Shown here: in pieces, positions 26,669 through 35,308 of the stretch
How positions within the stretch are numbered: position 1 is the first letter of the stretch
How the letters are laid out: every line of letters starts with the position of its first letter
Notes under the pieces: generated by a model
Database searches by the model: none
Told to the model about the DNA's origin: nothing
What the model saw: only the letters and a program-made list of their open reading frames with translations
NCBI GenBank assembly: GCA_019752635.1
Contig: JAIELX010000076.1
Span: 1 to 64,000 of the forward strand
Source of the DNA: Candidatus Obscuribacterales bacterium
GTDB lineage: Bacteria; Cyanobacteriota; Vampirovibrionia; Obscuribacterales; Obscuribacteraceae
Length of the DNA stretch: 64,000 nucleotides
Direction: 5' to 3'
Position numbers and translations under genes: made by a program

Positions 26669-29299
26669 ATGAAAAACGTTCTTCTTGACGACTCTCTGGT
26701 GGGGCAGACTGTTGGCGAAACTTTCGTCATCACCCGTTGGATTGGTATGGGCGGAATGGGCACGGCCTACGAAGCTAAGCAAATCGATCTTGATCGCAGA
26801 GTGTGCATCAAATTTCTCAAGGTTGAAGGTCTTAGCGATTCTGAGAGTTTTCAGCGATTCAAAAGAGAAGCTCGTGTTTTGTCAAAGCTGCAGCACGACT
26901 ACATAGTCTCGTGTTTTTCGTTCGGACTGTATGAGTCTATATATCCATTCCTTGTGCTTGAATTGGTCGAGGGTCCTTCGCTCAAAGAACTGGCTGCAGA
27001 GTCCGCCATGGAATGGAAGCGTGCGTGTTTGCTTTTAATGCAGTTGTGCCAAGCGCTTGAATTTGCTCACAAGCGAGGCTTTGTGCATCGCGACTTGAAA
27101 CCAGAGAATATTCTTGTAACTTCGGTCGCAGGCGAAGAGGGCGTTAAACTGATTGATTTTGGTCTTGTCGGATTACAAACGGAAGAAACCGCAGAGAAAC
27201 TCACTGCACCTGGTAGTATCATGGGCAGTGTCAACTATATGGCCCCTGAATGCTTCAGGGGAGGGGCTCCGCATAAGGCTCAAGATATCTATGCGTTTGG
27301 CTGCGTAATGTACTACCTGCTGTCAGGGCTTCTGCCGTTTGCTGCAGAGAGCGCGATGGCGGTCATGTACAAACATGCTAACGAAAGACTGCCTGGCTTG
27401 CCCCCGAATTTGGTACCGGATGATGTACGCGATTCGCTTGAAAGAATAATTTGGAAATGCACCGCAGCTACCGTGGCAGATAGACCTGACGATTGCAGCG
27501 AAATTAGACGATTGCTCAGCGGTGCGTTGGACGGCCTGACACAGTCTCGAATCCCGACAATCGACGTGCCTAAATCAAGAAGTCATAGACCGGCCGTAGT
27601 GCTTGGTGTCGTCATTTGCATATCCCTAATTGCATTGTTTTTGCTGGGACCGTGGCGGCCTGTAGCGATCAACAGAAAGGTAAAACCTGCTGAAACTGTA
27701 CTTGCACAAATTGCTGCCATCGCGGCGCCGGCCAAAGCTACCCCAGCAACTCGCGAAGCCAGTCGACAGGAGCTGGTTAAGACTGATCTGTTGTCTATCG
27801 ATCGAACAGTAAAAGATCTCAATATGAGCTGGGGACGCCAGAAAACTACTCAAGAACATAAGGTTCTGACTGCGCAAACGGAGCAGCTGCGCGATAAACT
27901 CGAATCCTTTTTGCGCAATGATGGCCGGTTCTTAAATCAGACAAGTGAAGTTTCTCCCGAAGTTCGCGAACTCTGCCTCAACTTGGGCGATTTGCTGGTG
28001 ACGTTAGGACCTAAAGTATCAAATGTCCGATTGGAGACTAGCTTGAAAGACCTTCAGTGCGATTTGCTAACTTCTTCGGGGTGCTATAGCGGCGGAATTG
28101 AAATTGTCCGTAGTGGCAAACCACTCCAGAGACCTTTTGTTATTGCCCGCGGCGACCAGTCCGAACTTGCCAAATTTCACGAACTGGTCTGTGGTCAGTA
28201 TGATGTCCATCCGCCGGAGCTAGCTCGCGTTATCACTAGATTGCGCCCTGTGATTCATTTTTATCCGAGACTAAAGAACGGGGATGTTTTATTTTCGCAG
28301 TTTCTGTCTCGATATCAATTATTTTGCACCTTGAGTTGCAGTCCCGATCACTGGCAGCCATCGCTCTTGCTTGTTGCCAGTGAGCTAGATCTCAGGAACC
28401 AAGAGCAGGTTTCGAATGTTCTGATGAAGCTGCTGGAGATTGAAATTGCCAGCGGGCGAATAGCGCAGGCGCAACAGATCCTTGCCATTTTAGTGAACAG
28501 TTTCTTGCCTTCGCACCTCGATGTTGAGCAAGTAGGTGAACGCTTTTTCGAGGTGGGACAGGTGCGAGAAGGTGAATCGTTTCTAAATGCGGCAATTGGC
28601 AGAGCGAAAATGCGCAATCAGATGCACCTCTTTTGTCGCTACAAAATGCGTTTACTCCTCTTGCTGGCCTCCGGAAACAACGGCGCGCGATCGGTCAACG
28701 AAGCTCTGGCGTTTTTGAAGACGCCGGAATGGACAACCTTGGAAAGTCAATTGCTGCGGGGCGATGATGTTGTGGCTCAATCCTCTGCGCTCAACATTCT
28801 TAGAGACCTGAATGAGATTGCTGGATGTTGCTTTAGGAACAATCAGAAGAAAGAGGGCCTCCAACTATTAAACGAGTGTCAGCGACTTCTTTTGGCCGCG
28901 TATGACAACGGCATTTCGTTGTCTTTATATACCCCTTATACAATGCAGTTGTATGGCACGATTCAGCGGTATTCAAATTTGGGGCTTTTCAATGAAAGCT
29001 TACCTTTGCGCGAGACTCTTTGCTCTATGGTCGACGGAGACAAGGCACAACCTTCTGATGGATTCGTGCCACTAGCCGCGAATGTGGAATTGGCGCGGGC
29101 TCTATGGATCTCAGGTAGGCAAGGAGAGTCTCGGCGCTATTTTAGGAAGGCCATTATGGAGTTCCCCCGCTTGGTGAATCGTTGTACCACCCCCGGCTGG
29201 AGCGAATGGCTGATGTTGAAGCTAGACTGGTTCCGGTCTGCCGGTTTTGTCAAGGAAGCAAATCAAATGCAAGCGACCTTGAAGAAATTTTGGCATTGA
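26669..29299 (+). CDS. Membrane Ser/Thr protein kinase with repeat ectodomain, 876 aa (tandem copy 2)
   Basis: It begins MKNVLLDDSLVG like the previous gene. The kinase domain is nearly identical to that of copy 1 and has GMGGMG, K48, HRDLKPEN, DFG, MAPECF and DIYAFGC. The membrane span is at about 308-329. The ectodomain is clearly more diverged than the kinase domain but keeps DLLTSSGCY and RLRPVIHFYPRL. The uneven divergence is what one expects if the outside part adapts to a different signal. The histidine kinase gene starts 88 bp downstream on the same strand. Confidence 0.92.
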   Translation: MKNVLLDDSLVGQTVGETFVITRWIGMGGMGTAYEAKQIDLDRRVCIKFLKVEGLSDSESFQRFKREARVLSKLQHDYIVSCFSFGLYESIYPFLVLELVEGPSLKELAAESAMEWKRACLLLMQLCQALEFAHKRGFVHRDLKPENILVTSVAGEEGVKLIDFGLVGLQTEETAEKLTAPGSIMGSVNYMAPECFRGGAPHKAQDIYAFGCVMYYLLSGLLPFAAESAMAVMYKHANERLPGLPPNLVPDDVRDSLERIIWKCTAATVADRPDDCSEIRRLLSGALDGLTQSRIPTIDVPKSRSHRPAVVLGVVICISLIALFLLGPWRPVAINRKVKPAETVLAQIAAIAAPAKATPATREASRQELVKTDLLSIDRTVKDLNMSWGRQKTTQEHKVLTAQTEQLRDKLESFLRNDGRFLNQTSEVSPEVRELCLNLGDLLVTLGPKVSNVRLETSLKDLQCDLLTSSGCYSGGIEIVRSGKPLQRPFVIARGDQSELAKFHELVCGQYDVHPPELARVITRLRPVIHFYPRLKNGDVLFSQFLSRYQLFCTLSCSPDHWQPSLLLVASELDLRNQEQVSNVLMKLLEIEIASGRIAQAQQILAILVNSFLPSHLDVEQVGERFFEVGQVREGESFLNAAIGRAKMRNQMHLFCRYKMRLLLLLASGNNGARSVNEALAFLKTPEWTTLESQLLRGDDVVAQSSALNILRDLNEIAGCCFRNNQKKEGLQLLNECQRLLLAAYDNGISLSLYTPYTMQLYGTIQRYSNLGLFNESLPLRETLCSMVDGDKAQPSDGFVPLAANVELARALWISGRQGESRRYFRKAIMEFPRLVNRCTTPGWSEWLMLKLDWFRSAGFVKEANQMQATLKKFWH

Positions 29300-29386
29300 T
29301 AAATTCTGTGCTTTGGAGCGCATAGCGTAGTATCCTGTGAATGAAGTGAAGCACCTCTGGCTTCTTGGATCTGGACTCACAAATAC

Positions 29387-31051
29387 ATGATTGGTAAATC
29401 TTCAGCGACTCGCCTCGGGCTTTTTCTGAGCATCCTCTTCGCAATCCAACTGCTTACGTTCGCTTGTGCAGTTCTTTTCGTCAGTGAGCAGTCGGGTAAT
29501 GCAAGTTTAATGCGAACTGCGTTGTCCTTCGACCGAATATTGCTAGAAAGTGGTATTACTGCTGGTGCGGTCGGCTATGACTTTGGCAATCAGGTCCTGC
29601 CAGTGCGTGCCCGGGCGGTATTGAAGAAGAATCTGAGCGAGCCCAAAAGATCGTCCGACAAAGCAGAGGAAGTGATCAGGGTTCTAGAGCGATCGTCCAG
29701 CGAGCTTCAGGCAATGTCCAGGCTGTCGGCCGGGCAACCTGCCTTAGCGACGTTGGGTGATTCTTTGACGGACTATCTTAAAAAGTCTCATCAGTTTTTT
29801 GCAACCAGAGAATCTATCTATGGTGTTCTCTTCCCTGGACTGTTGTTGATCTCTTTGGTAACAACGGGGATTGCCGCGCTCGGTTACCGTCGCTTTTTCC
29901 TACCGATCGACGATGCTACAAAAAGTTTGCCGGTATTGGACCAAGAGGCAATTTCGACTGCCCGACTCCAGGACCTTGCACAGTTAACCATGGGGGCGAC
30001 TGGTGCACTGAGTATGCGCACCAAGTACGCAAAGAACTACTTGGATAACATGCCAGTGGGGCTTGTTTCCGCGGATGCAAATGGTGTGGTTCAGTCGGCT
30101 AATTTGCGCGCACTAAAGATGATGCGCTGTACTGTAGATAAAGCCCTCGGCACGCAGCTGCAAGACTTGCTGAAGTTGTCCGATCATGAAGGCAATCTTA
30201 GTCTGCCGACTTTGTTGGAAAAGTGCACGGATCACGTAGTTGAAGCTCGCTTGCCGTGTCGAGACGGCTCCGCTCAGGAAGTTCCCGTGGACGTCTCTTT
30301 GGCGGAGTTCACCAGTACTTCCGGTGATGGCTACATTATGAACATTGTCGATGTATCCGATCGTTATGAAATTGAACGCTTAAAGCAAGACTTCTTGTCT
30401 ATGGTAAGCCACGATTTGCGCACACCTCTTACCACCATCGGCATTTTTCTTCAGTCGCTAAATGCAGAGGAACCGTCTTGTTTGCCAGAGCATAGTCGGC
30501 GGGCGGCCGTAAATAGCGAGCGCGAGGTAGAGCGGTTGGTTCGAATGGTATCGAGTTTGTTGGATATTGCGAAAATTCGCTCAGGCAAACTTGAATTGCA
30601 CCCGGCACCTTTTGAGCTGGAAGCATTTCTGGACCAGCTGAAGCGCAACCTCAGCCGATTAGCCGAGAAGCGAGGCGTGAGTCTGGACACCAAGACTGTT
30701 TCCGATTTTGTGGTGGCCGATCAAGATCGTATTTATCAAGTGGTTGAAAACTTGGTTGGCAACGCTCTCAAATTTTCGCCCCCTGGTTCGACCGTCTTCC
30801 TTGAAGCCAAGCCTATAGCTGAGGGTATGCGTATTGAGGTGAGAGATTCAGGACCGGGCGTACCAGAAGACAAACGGCAAATTATCTTTGAGCGGTTTGG
30901 TCAGGTATCGGTTGAGGATAGCACCGTTCGCGGTGGCACAGGTCTTGGTCTGGCCATATGCAAGCTAATTGTAGAGCAGCATGGTGGCTCAATCGGTGTC
31001 GATAGTGAAATGGGCAAGGGCAGCTGCTTCTGGTTCACCCTGCCGGACTGA
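29387..31051 (+). CDS. Membrane sensor histidine kinase with PAS domain
   Basis: There are two membrane spans (about 9-33 and 146-166) flanking a sensing loop of about 110 residues, then a PAS-like domain (about 220-330, LDNMPVGLVSADANGVV). The HisKA motif MVSHDLRTPL contains phospho-acceptor His342. The ATPase domain has an N box (VENLVGNALKFSPPGS), G1 (DSGPGVPEDK), F box (IFERFG) and G2 (GGTGLGLAICKLI), and ends at FWFTLP. It would phosphorylate a response regulator. No regulator is adjacent; the nearest is at 41003-41680. It lies downstream of the tandem kinases and may be read from the same transcript. Confidence 0.93.
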   Translation: MIGKSSATRLGLFLSILFAIQLLTFACAVLFVSEQSGNASLMRTALSFDRILLESGITAGAVGYDFGNQVLPVRARAVLKKNLSEPKRSSDKAEEVIRVLERSSSELQAMSRLSAGQPALATLGDSLTDYLKKSHQFFATRESIYGVLFPGLLLISLVTTGIAALGYRRFFLPIDDATKSLPVLDQEAISTARLQDLAQLTMGATGALSMRTKYAKNYLDNMPVGLVSADANGVVQSANLRALKMMRCTVDKALGTQLQDLLKLSDHEGNLSLPTLLEKCTDHVVEARLPCRDGSAQEVPVDVSLAEFTSTSGDGYIMNIVDVSDRYEIERLKQDFLSMVSHDLRTPLTTIGIFLQSLNAEEPSCLPEHSRRAAVNSEREVERLVRMVSSLLDIAKIRSGKLELHPAPFELEAFLDQLKRNLSRLAEKRGVSLDTKTVSDFVVADQDRIYQVVENLVGNALKFSPPGSTVFLEAKPIAEGMRIEVRDSGPGVPEDKRQIIFERFGQVSVEDSTVRGGTGLGLAICKLIVEQHGGSIGVDSEMGKGSCFWFTLPD

Positions 31052-31185
31052 TTTCCCACTGCATTAGTAATGAGAGGAGCCGCCCTGTTTTCATTTCGCG
31101 TGCTCCGGTCAGGTACCCAATCCCCGGGTTGGATACCGATACAATGATGCCTCGGACATCTTGAGCAGTTCTTTCAGGTCCCTGT

Positions 31186-31208
31186 AGGGGCGCATTGCAT
31201 GCGCCCCT
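31186..31208. terminator. Bidirectional hairpin terminator
   Basis: AGGGGCGCA pairs with TGCGCCCCT around a 5-nt loop, between the convergent ends of the histidine kinase (31051) and the 31216 gene. It is placed right to end both transcripts. Confidence 0.65.
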
Positions 31209-31215
31209 CTGGTCT

Positions 31216-31989
31216 TTAGTGAATCTCTATCGAATCCATCACCTGTATTGCAATGCTGCGCAGCTCCTTTGCGGAAATGGTGATGGCGCGCGAGTCGCTT
31301 AGCAGTTTAAGCACGATCATGGAAGGCTTTTCTTTGCCTTCTGCAAAGTCCGTGTGTTCTCTGACAGCTAGATATTCTTGTTCATCAACATGAAACCGTG
31401 CTGCTACGTTGAGTGTTTGTTGCAGCTCCCCTACGGTCAGTGTGGCGAATCCCGGTTCGCAATCCAGCGCTAAATCAAACATTTGATCAGCCTCAGTTGG
31501 CAGACCGTTTGATCCGTACAGTACCGTTTCCAGATTGGCAACGATTGCAATATCCAATTGGTCGGGGGCAATGCTACTGCCGAATCGAGAGCGAAGCAGC
31601 TCGCCTAACTGGTGGTTATTTGGAATTGTACTCTGCGAAGAAAGTTGCGACTCCAACGAACAAAGCTCGCTCTCTGTCAATGTCTGAATCTGATCGACAT
31701 TCGTTAGTTTAACCAGCGAGCAACTTGTATGGCGTCGGCGCGCATGCCATCGCCGGGCGGATTTCAGCCTCATAAACTCACCATCGCTGGTCGTGAATAT
31801 GTCGAGCACGCGAAAGTCGAATAGGCTGGAGGTATCGGGATGAAGCAGCCGGATCCAAACTGCGGTGTTTGAACGCCACCATCCGGCGACCTTCACAAAC
31901 CTTCCCTCAACTCTTCCGGGAAAAGGGAACGGTAGTTCCGGTGAATGAAGCGATCTCTCGTCGTAGCGCGGGTCTTTCAGCAGATTCAT
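31216..31989 (-). CDS. Protein of unknown family, 257 aa
   Basis: ATG at 31989 follows GAGGAGC with ideal spacing; a start at 32004 is less likely because it would include that site. The first 95 residues look beta-rich (GRFVKVAGWWRSNTAVWIRLLHP) and the rest helical and acidic, including VLYGSNGLPTEADQMFDLALDCEPGF split into short helices. No signal peptide or membrane span. Family unknown. It begins just after the 32001-34079 gene on the same strand, with starts and stops about 12 bp apart, so they form an operon. Confidence 0.75.
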   Translation of the reverse strand: MNLLKDPRYDERSLHSPELPFPFPGRVEGRFVKVAGWWRSNTAVWIRLLHPDTSSLFDFRVLDIFTTSDGEFMRLKSARRWHARRRHTSCSLVKLTNVDQIQTLTESELCSLESQLSSQSTIPNNHQLGELLRSRFGSSIAPDQLDIAIVANLETVLYGSNGLPTEADQMFDLALDCEPGFATLTVGELQQTLNVAARFHVDEQEYLAVREHTDFAEGKEKPSMIVLKLLSDSRAITISAKELRSIAIQVMDSIEIH

Positions 31990-32000
31990 TTTTGAGCTCC

Positions 32001-34079
32001 TCATTTTGTCACTTTGGCGCGGTTCAATCGTTCAGTACGCTCGGCGTGAGTCGAGCGGTAGGCTGCTAGTGCGGCGCCGACCAGGATACCTAGTCCGATC
32101 ATGCCGCCGGCGATTGCTTTGCCGTATCCACCCGTGCCGCGCTCGGCTGCACGTTGTGCTTCTGCAATCACTTTTCTGTGCGCTACTTCCTGCGCGTGCG
32201 GGCCATTTTTTCCTTCAAGACTGCTTACTATGTCTTTCAGTGCATCCGCTTGCCTGCGTTCTATCTCGTTGTCTGATTTTGCCAGCTTTTCTGCCTGGCG
32301 TCTCAAGGCTTCAATTTCTCTGGGGTCCACTTTGTCTCGTCGCTCCAGTGTTTCTCTGGCCAGTGCTTCGCCCGGACGTAGCTCTCTGCGCTCTAAGGTT
32401 CCATCTCGTGTGGCCCTGGTGTCGCCAGCGACTAATGGTTCCGCCGTTGGTACTACGCGGTCGCGAGGACGGTCTGGTTTTGATGCCGCCACCTCTCGTG
32501 TTGCTTTCACTTCATCTGTGTGGATCTTGGCCGGATCCAATCCTTCTGCCTCATAGAGGGCGTAAAGGGCTGGCCTTCCCGTCAATTTTCCTTTTTCTTT
32601 TACTGCTCGATGTTCGTCTGCATAGAATCGTCTTTCAGAGGCGCGATCGGAGCCGTAGTTCGCGTCATCGAACATAAGTCGCCCGTCTTTGTCGTAAGAA
32701 AGCTGACCTTTTTCAATACCGGCCGCTTTTTCTGCGGCTGCAAGCCCGGCGGGAGTCAGGCGCCCCTCGGGAGTTGTTCCGTGCGATTTAGCGTACTTCT
32801 CGCGAATTCTGCGAGACAGCGCCTCGTCGAGCAGCGCTCCATCTGAGATTCCATTGCTGGTTAAGGTCCAGTGATCACGTTCGACGCTCACTCGCTTAGA
32901 ATCGCTTCTCTGGCGAGTGCGCTCGCCGACGACGTCTCCTTTGTGACCCTCGAGCACAAGTCCTTTCTCTTTCAAATGTTTATCAATTGCAGCTGCTACT
33001 TCCTGTGCTTTGTGCGGTGGCACGTAGACGGTGAAGGCTTTTGAGTTTTGTCCGAGTGGACCTGGCGTAGAACTGTGGTTTTCTTTACTGTTTTTCCATT
33101 TGCCATCGATGAAGTTAGGATCAAACGTCTTGTAGAGTTCGACGTCGCCGCGCGCTCTCATTTCCTCAAGCAGGGGCAATAGCTCCTTATGTAAGCGCGC
33201 TAAATCATTCTCGCTTACTCCGGTTATGTGAAGCTTTACCTGTCCATTTGTCGGATTGCCGCCTTCTGAGTAGAACCATTGCTGACCGCCTCTTCGTTGC
33301 AGCCGAACTGTGTTTCCTCCAACTTCAACTTCGCGCCAGGGCATGCCATCTTTCGGCGTGCGAACTTTTACTTCGGTGCCGTCTACTGTGCGTGCGCGTT
33401 CTTCTGCAGCTGATCCATCCCGCCACTTCGCATCACGAACTGGCACATCGGGGCTGTGGTGTCCATCGCTTCTTGCTGCGGCGGGAGTCGCTTCCACGGG
33501 GGGCGGGGGAGGTTTGAGACCGGTTGGTTCAAGCGCTGGTGGCTTCCCCTGTTTGTCGGTGACAGTTTTCGCTCCTGTCGTAATAGTTTCTTTCGCTACT
33601 ACTTCAAATGCCGGGTCTGTCCAGAGTAGTACGCTACCGTCTGCTTTCGGTATTGCAAAGTAAACTCCCTCTCTGGGCGCCTTCTTCTCGACATATCGTA
33701 CCTTCTCTGCCCCGTCTATGATGGTGGTTACTTTGTCGAATCGAGCTTTTAGTTCTGCCTGTGTGACCTGCTCGCATATAGAGGCGTAGTTCATGTTGCG
33801 CCCTGTTTTGTGTAGCAGCGCATGTCCACCGACTTCGCCCACGAAGTTCAGCTTCTCTCCTTTGTATTGAACCTCCGCACCAAGTTTCGGCGCAGCGACC
33901 GCCGCGCCTTCAATCTTCAAGCTGGGCAGCGCACCAACTTTCTCCAGTCTCTGCCCCTCTTGGGCTCGGTTGGGCAGCTGCGGTCCGACAGAGTCTGCTG
34001 CAGCTTCGCTTAGCTTATTTGATCCGGTGTTCACTTCGGGAGTGGTTGTTGCTTTAGTTCTATCTGTAGAGTCTGGCAC
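32001..34079 (-). CDS. Large protein of unknown family with C-terminal membrane span, 692 aa
   Basis: The start is GTG at 34079, with GGAG nine bases upstream. The N-terminal 200 residues are low in complexity and Pro/Thr rich. The middle (about 250-400) looks folded, with a segment VKLHITGVSENDLARLHKEL and later TVYVPPHKAQEVAAAIDKHL, a beta-alpha pattern. Next come charged helices. Near the C-terminus a glycine-rich hydrophobic span (AIAGGMIGLGILVGAALAAY, about 659-678) is followed by basic residues, so it is probably a tail anchor. I do not recognise the family. It is upstream of and cotranscribed with the 31216-31989 gene. Confidence 0.75.
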   Translation of the reverse strand: MPDSTDRTKATTTPEVNTGSNKLSEAAADSVGPQLPNRAQEGQRLEKVGALPSLKIEGAAVAAPKLGAEVQYKGEKLNFVGEVGGHALLHKTGRNMNYASICEQVTQAELKARFDKVTTIIDGAEKVRYVEKKAPREGVYFAIPKADGSVLLWTDPAFEVVAKETITTGAKTVTDKQGKPPALEPTGLKPPPPPVEATPAAARSDGHHSPDVPVRDAKWRDGSAAEERARTVDGTEVKVRTPKDGMPWREVEVGGNTVRLQRRGGQQWFYSEGGNPTNGQVKLHITGVSENDLARLHKELLPLLEEMRARGDVELYKTFDPNFIDGKWKNSKENHSSTPGPLGQNSKAFTVYVPPHKAQEVAAAIDKHLKEKGLVLEGHKGDVVGERTRQRSDSKRVSVERDHWTLTSNGISDGALLDEALSRRIREKYAKSHGTTPEGRLTPAGLAAAEKAAGIEKGQLSYDKDGRLMFDDANYGSDRASERRFYADEHRAVKEKGKLTGRPALYALYEAEGLDPAKIHTDEVKATREVAASKPDRPRDRVVPTAEPLVAGDTRATRDGTLERRELRPGEALARETLERRDKVDPREIEALRRQAEKLAKSDNEIERRQADALKDIVSSLEGKNGPHAQEVAHRKVIAEAQRAAERGTGGYGKAIAGGMIGLGILVGAALAAYRSTHAERTERLNRAKVTK

Positions 34080-34280
34080 TTTAGTATTCTCCGCAATTCA
34101 TTCAACGCCGGTCCGAAAGCTCTGCGCGCCCAAACTCTTCCGTTCGGCGAGGCGCAAGTTCAAAAAGGACTGTGCCATCGAATTTATTTGATCGCACCTT
34201 GCAAAAACCTTGTATAAGGCGCAATGTTTTTTCAATGTCTGTCGTGCTTCGCTTGTCGCATCGAATTTGGTGAGCCCGAT

Positions 34281-35297
34281 ATGACGAACGAAAGTACTAA
34301 TTTGTATGAACTTTGGATTCAGCGTAGTTACCCGCTTTTGCACAACGACACATTTTTGCTGGCGTGTTGTGCGCAAGGATCTCGCAGCCTGCATTTCAGT
34401 CAGGAGTCCGTGGAATTTCATCGTTTGCAACGTGAAGCACTGCAGCAGTTTGAACAGTTGTGCGCGAGAACACTCAGTACCGACGAAAGTGGTGCACAGG
34501 CAAGAGCATGCCTCTCTTATATTTTGTTGCACAATGGCGCTCCTGCCCACCGGTCAATTCACCAAACGCTGTCGGATCAAGCGGCTGTGGTAGTGCGAAA
34601 TTTGATGGAGTTGCAAACTTACCACAGTGAATTGCTTCCCGCAGTAACCGGTGTTTTGGCCTTTGCCAATCACAGTAATCCAGCCAATCGTATCTTGCTA
34701 TTGACGGGTATTCAGCAATTTTTCTGTGTCGATGACGCTAACGTAGGTGATCGCCAGGCGCTTGCAACGCTGCTCTTCGCTGCGCTAAATGTAGAATTGC
34801 GACGGCCACTTCCCGAGCAAAGCCACGAGTTTCAAGTACGCTTAATTGAGTTAGTTGAGCTCCATCCACATCCGGCCTCGACGGCACTGTTTGCCGTGGT
34901 ATCAGATTGCCACCACGATCAGCACCTCCGTAAGGTAGCGCAGCGGGCCAATGTCCGACTGATGGATACGTTGGGACTAATGTGGCGGCGAACTATTGTT
35001 GATCAAGTCTCAAGCAGTGAATTTCTTAGCGATCATATGCAAGCGATTTTCGATAACTCGCTCTCGGATCTTGATAAGGCTCAGGCTATTTTCAATGCTT
35101 GTAAACAGAAAGTATCCGCTAAACCTTCGGATTTAAGGTTGACCTTGTTAAAGCGCTGCATGTCAACTTCTGACAGCGCGCTTCTCCGTATAGCAAGCTC
35201 GATGGCGTTTTGGCATATGCAGAGCAACGGAAGAATTTCTCTGCCTGGCTCCTGGCGCAGCGCGGTTGAATCAATGGAAGTTTGTGCGAATAGTTAA
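34281..35297 (+). CDS. Helical-repeat protein of unknown family, 338 aa
   Basis: The frame opens at 34224, but MTNES at 34281 gives a more natural start; neither has a strong ribosome-binding site. The protein is helical throughout and looks like HEAT or ARM repeats, such as LPAVTGVLAFANHSNPANR and FQVRLIELVELHPHPAS. No signal peptide is seen. It ends 12 bp before the 1871-aa protein, whose central region also looks HEAT-like, so the two are likely an operon and may act together. Confidence 0.7.
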   Translation: MTNESTNLYELWIQRSYPLLHNDTFLLACCAQGSRSLHFSQESVEFHRLQREALQQFEQLCARTLSTDESGAQARACLSYILLHNGAPAHRSIHQTLSDQAAVVVRNLMELQTYHSELLPAVTGVLAFANHSNPANRILLLTGIQQFFCVDDANVGDRQALATLLFAALNVELRRPLPEQSHEFQVRLIELVELHPHPASTALFAVVSDCHHDQHLRKVAQRANVRLMDTLGLMWRRTIVDQVSSSEFLSDHMQAIFDNSLSDLDKAQAIFNACKQKVSAKPSDLRLTLLKRCMSTSDSALLRIASSMAFWHMQSNGRISLPGSWRSAVESMEVCANS

Positions 35298-35308
35298 GAG
35301 GGCGAAAA

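Noticed and set aside
32006..32677. 223-codon plus-strand frame rich in Leu, Arg and Cys
   Set aside because: It is antisense to the 32001-34079 gene and typical of shadow frames.
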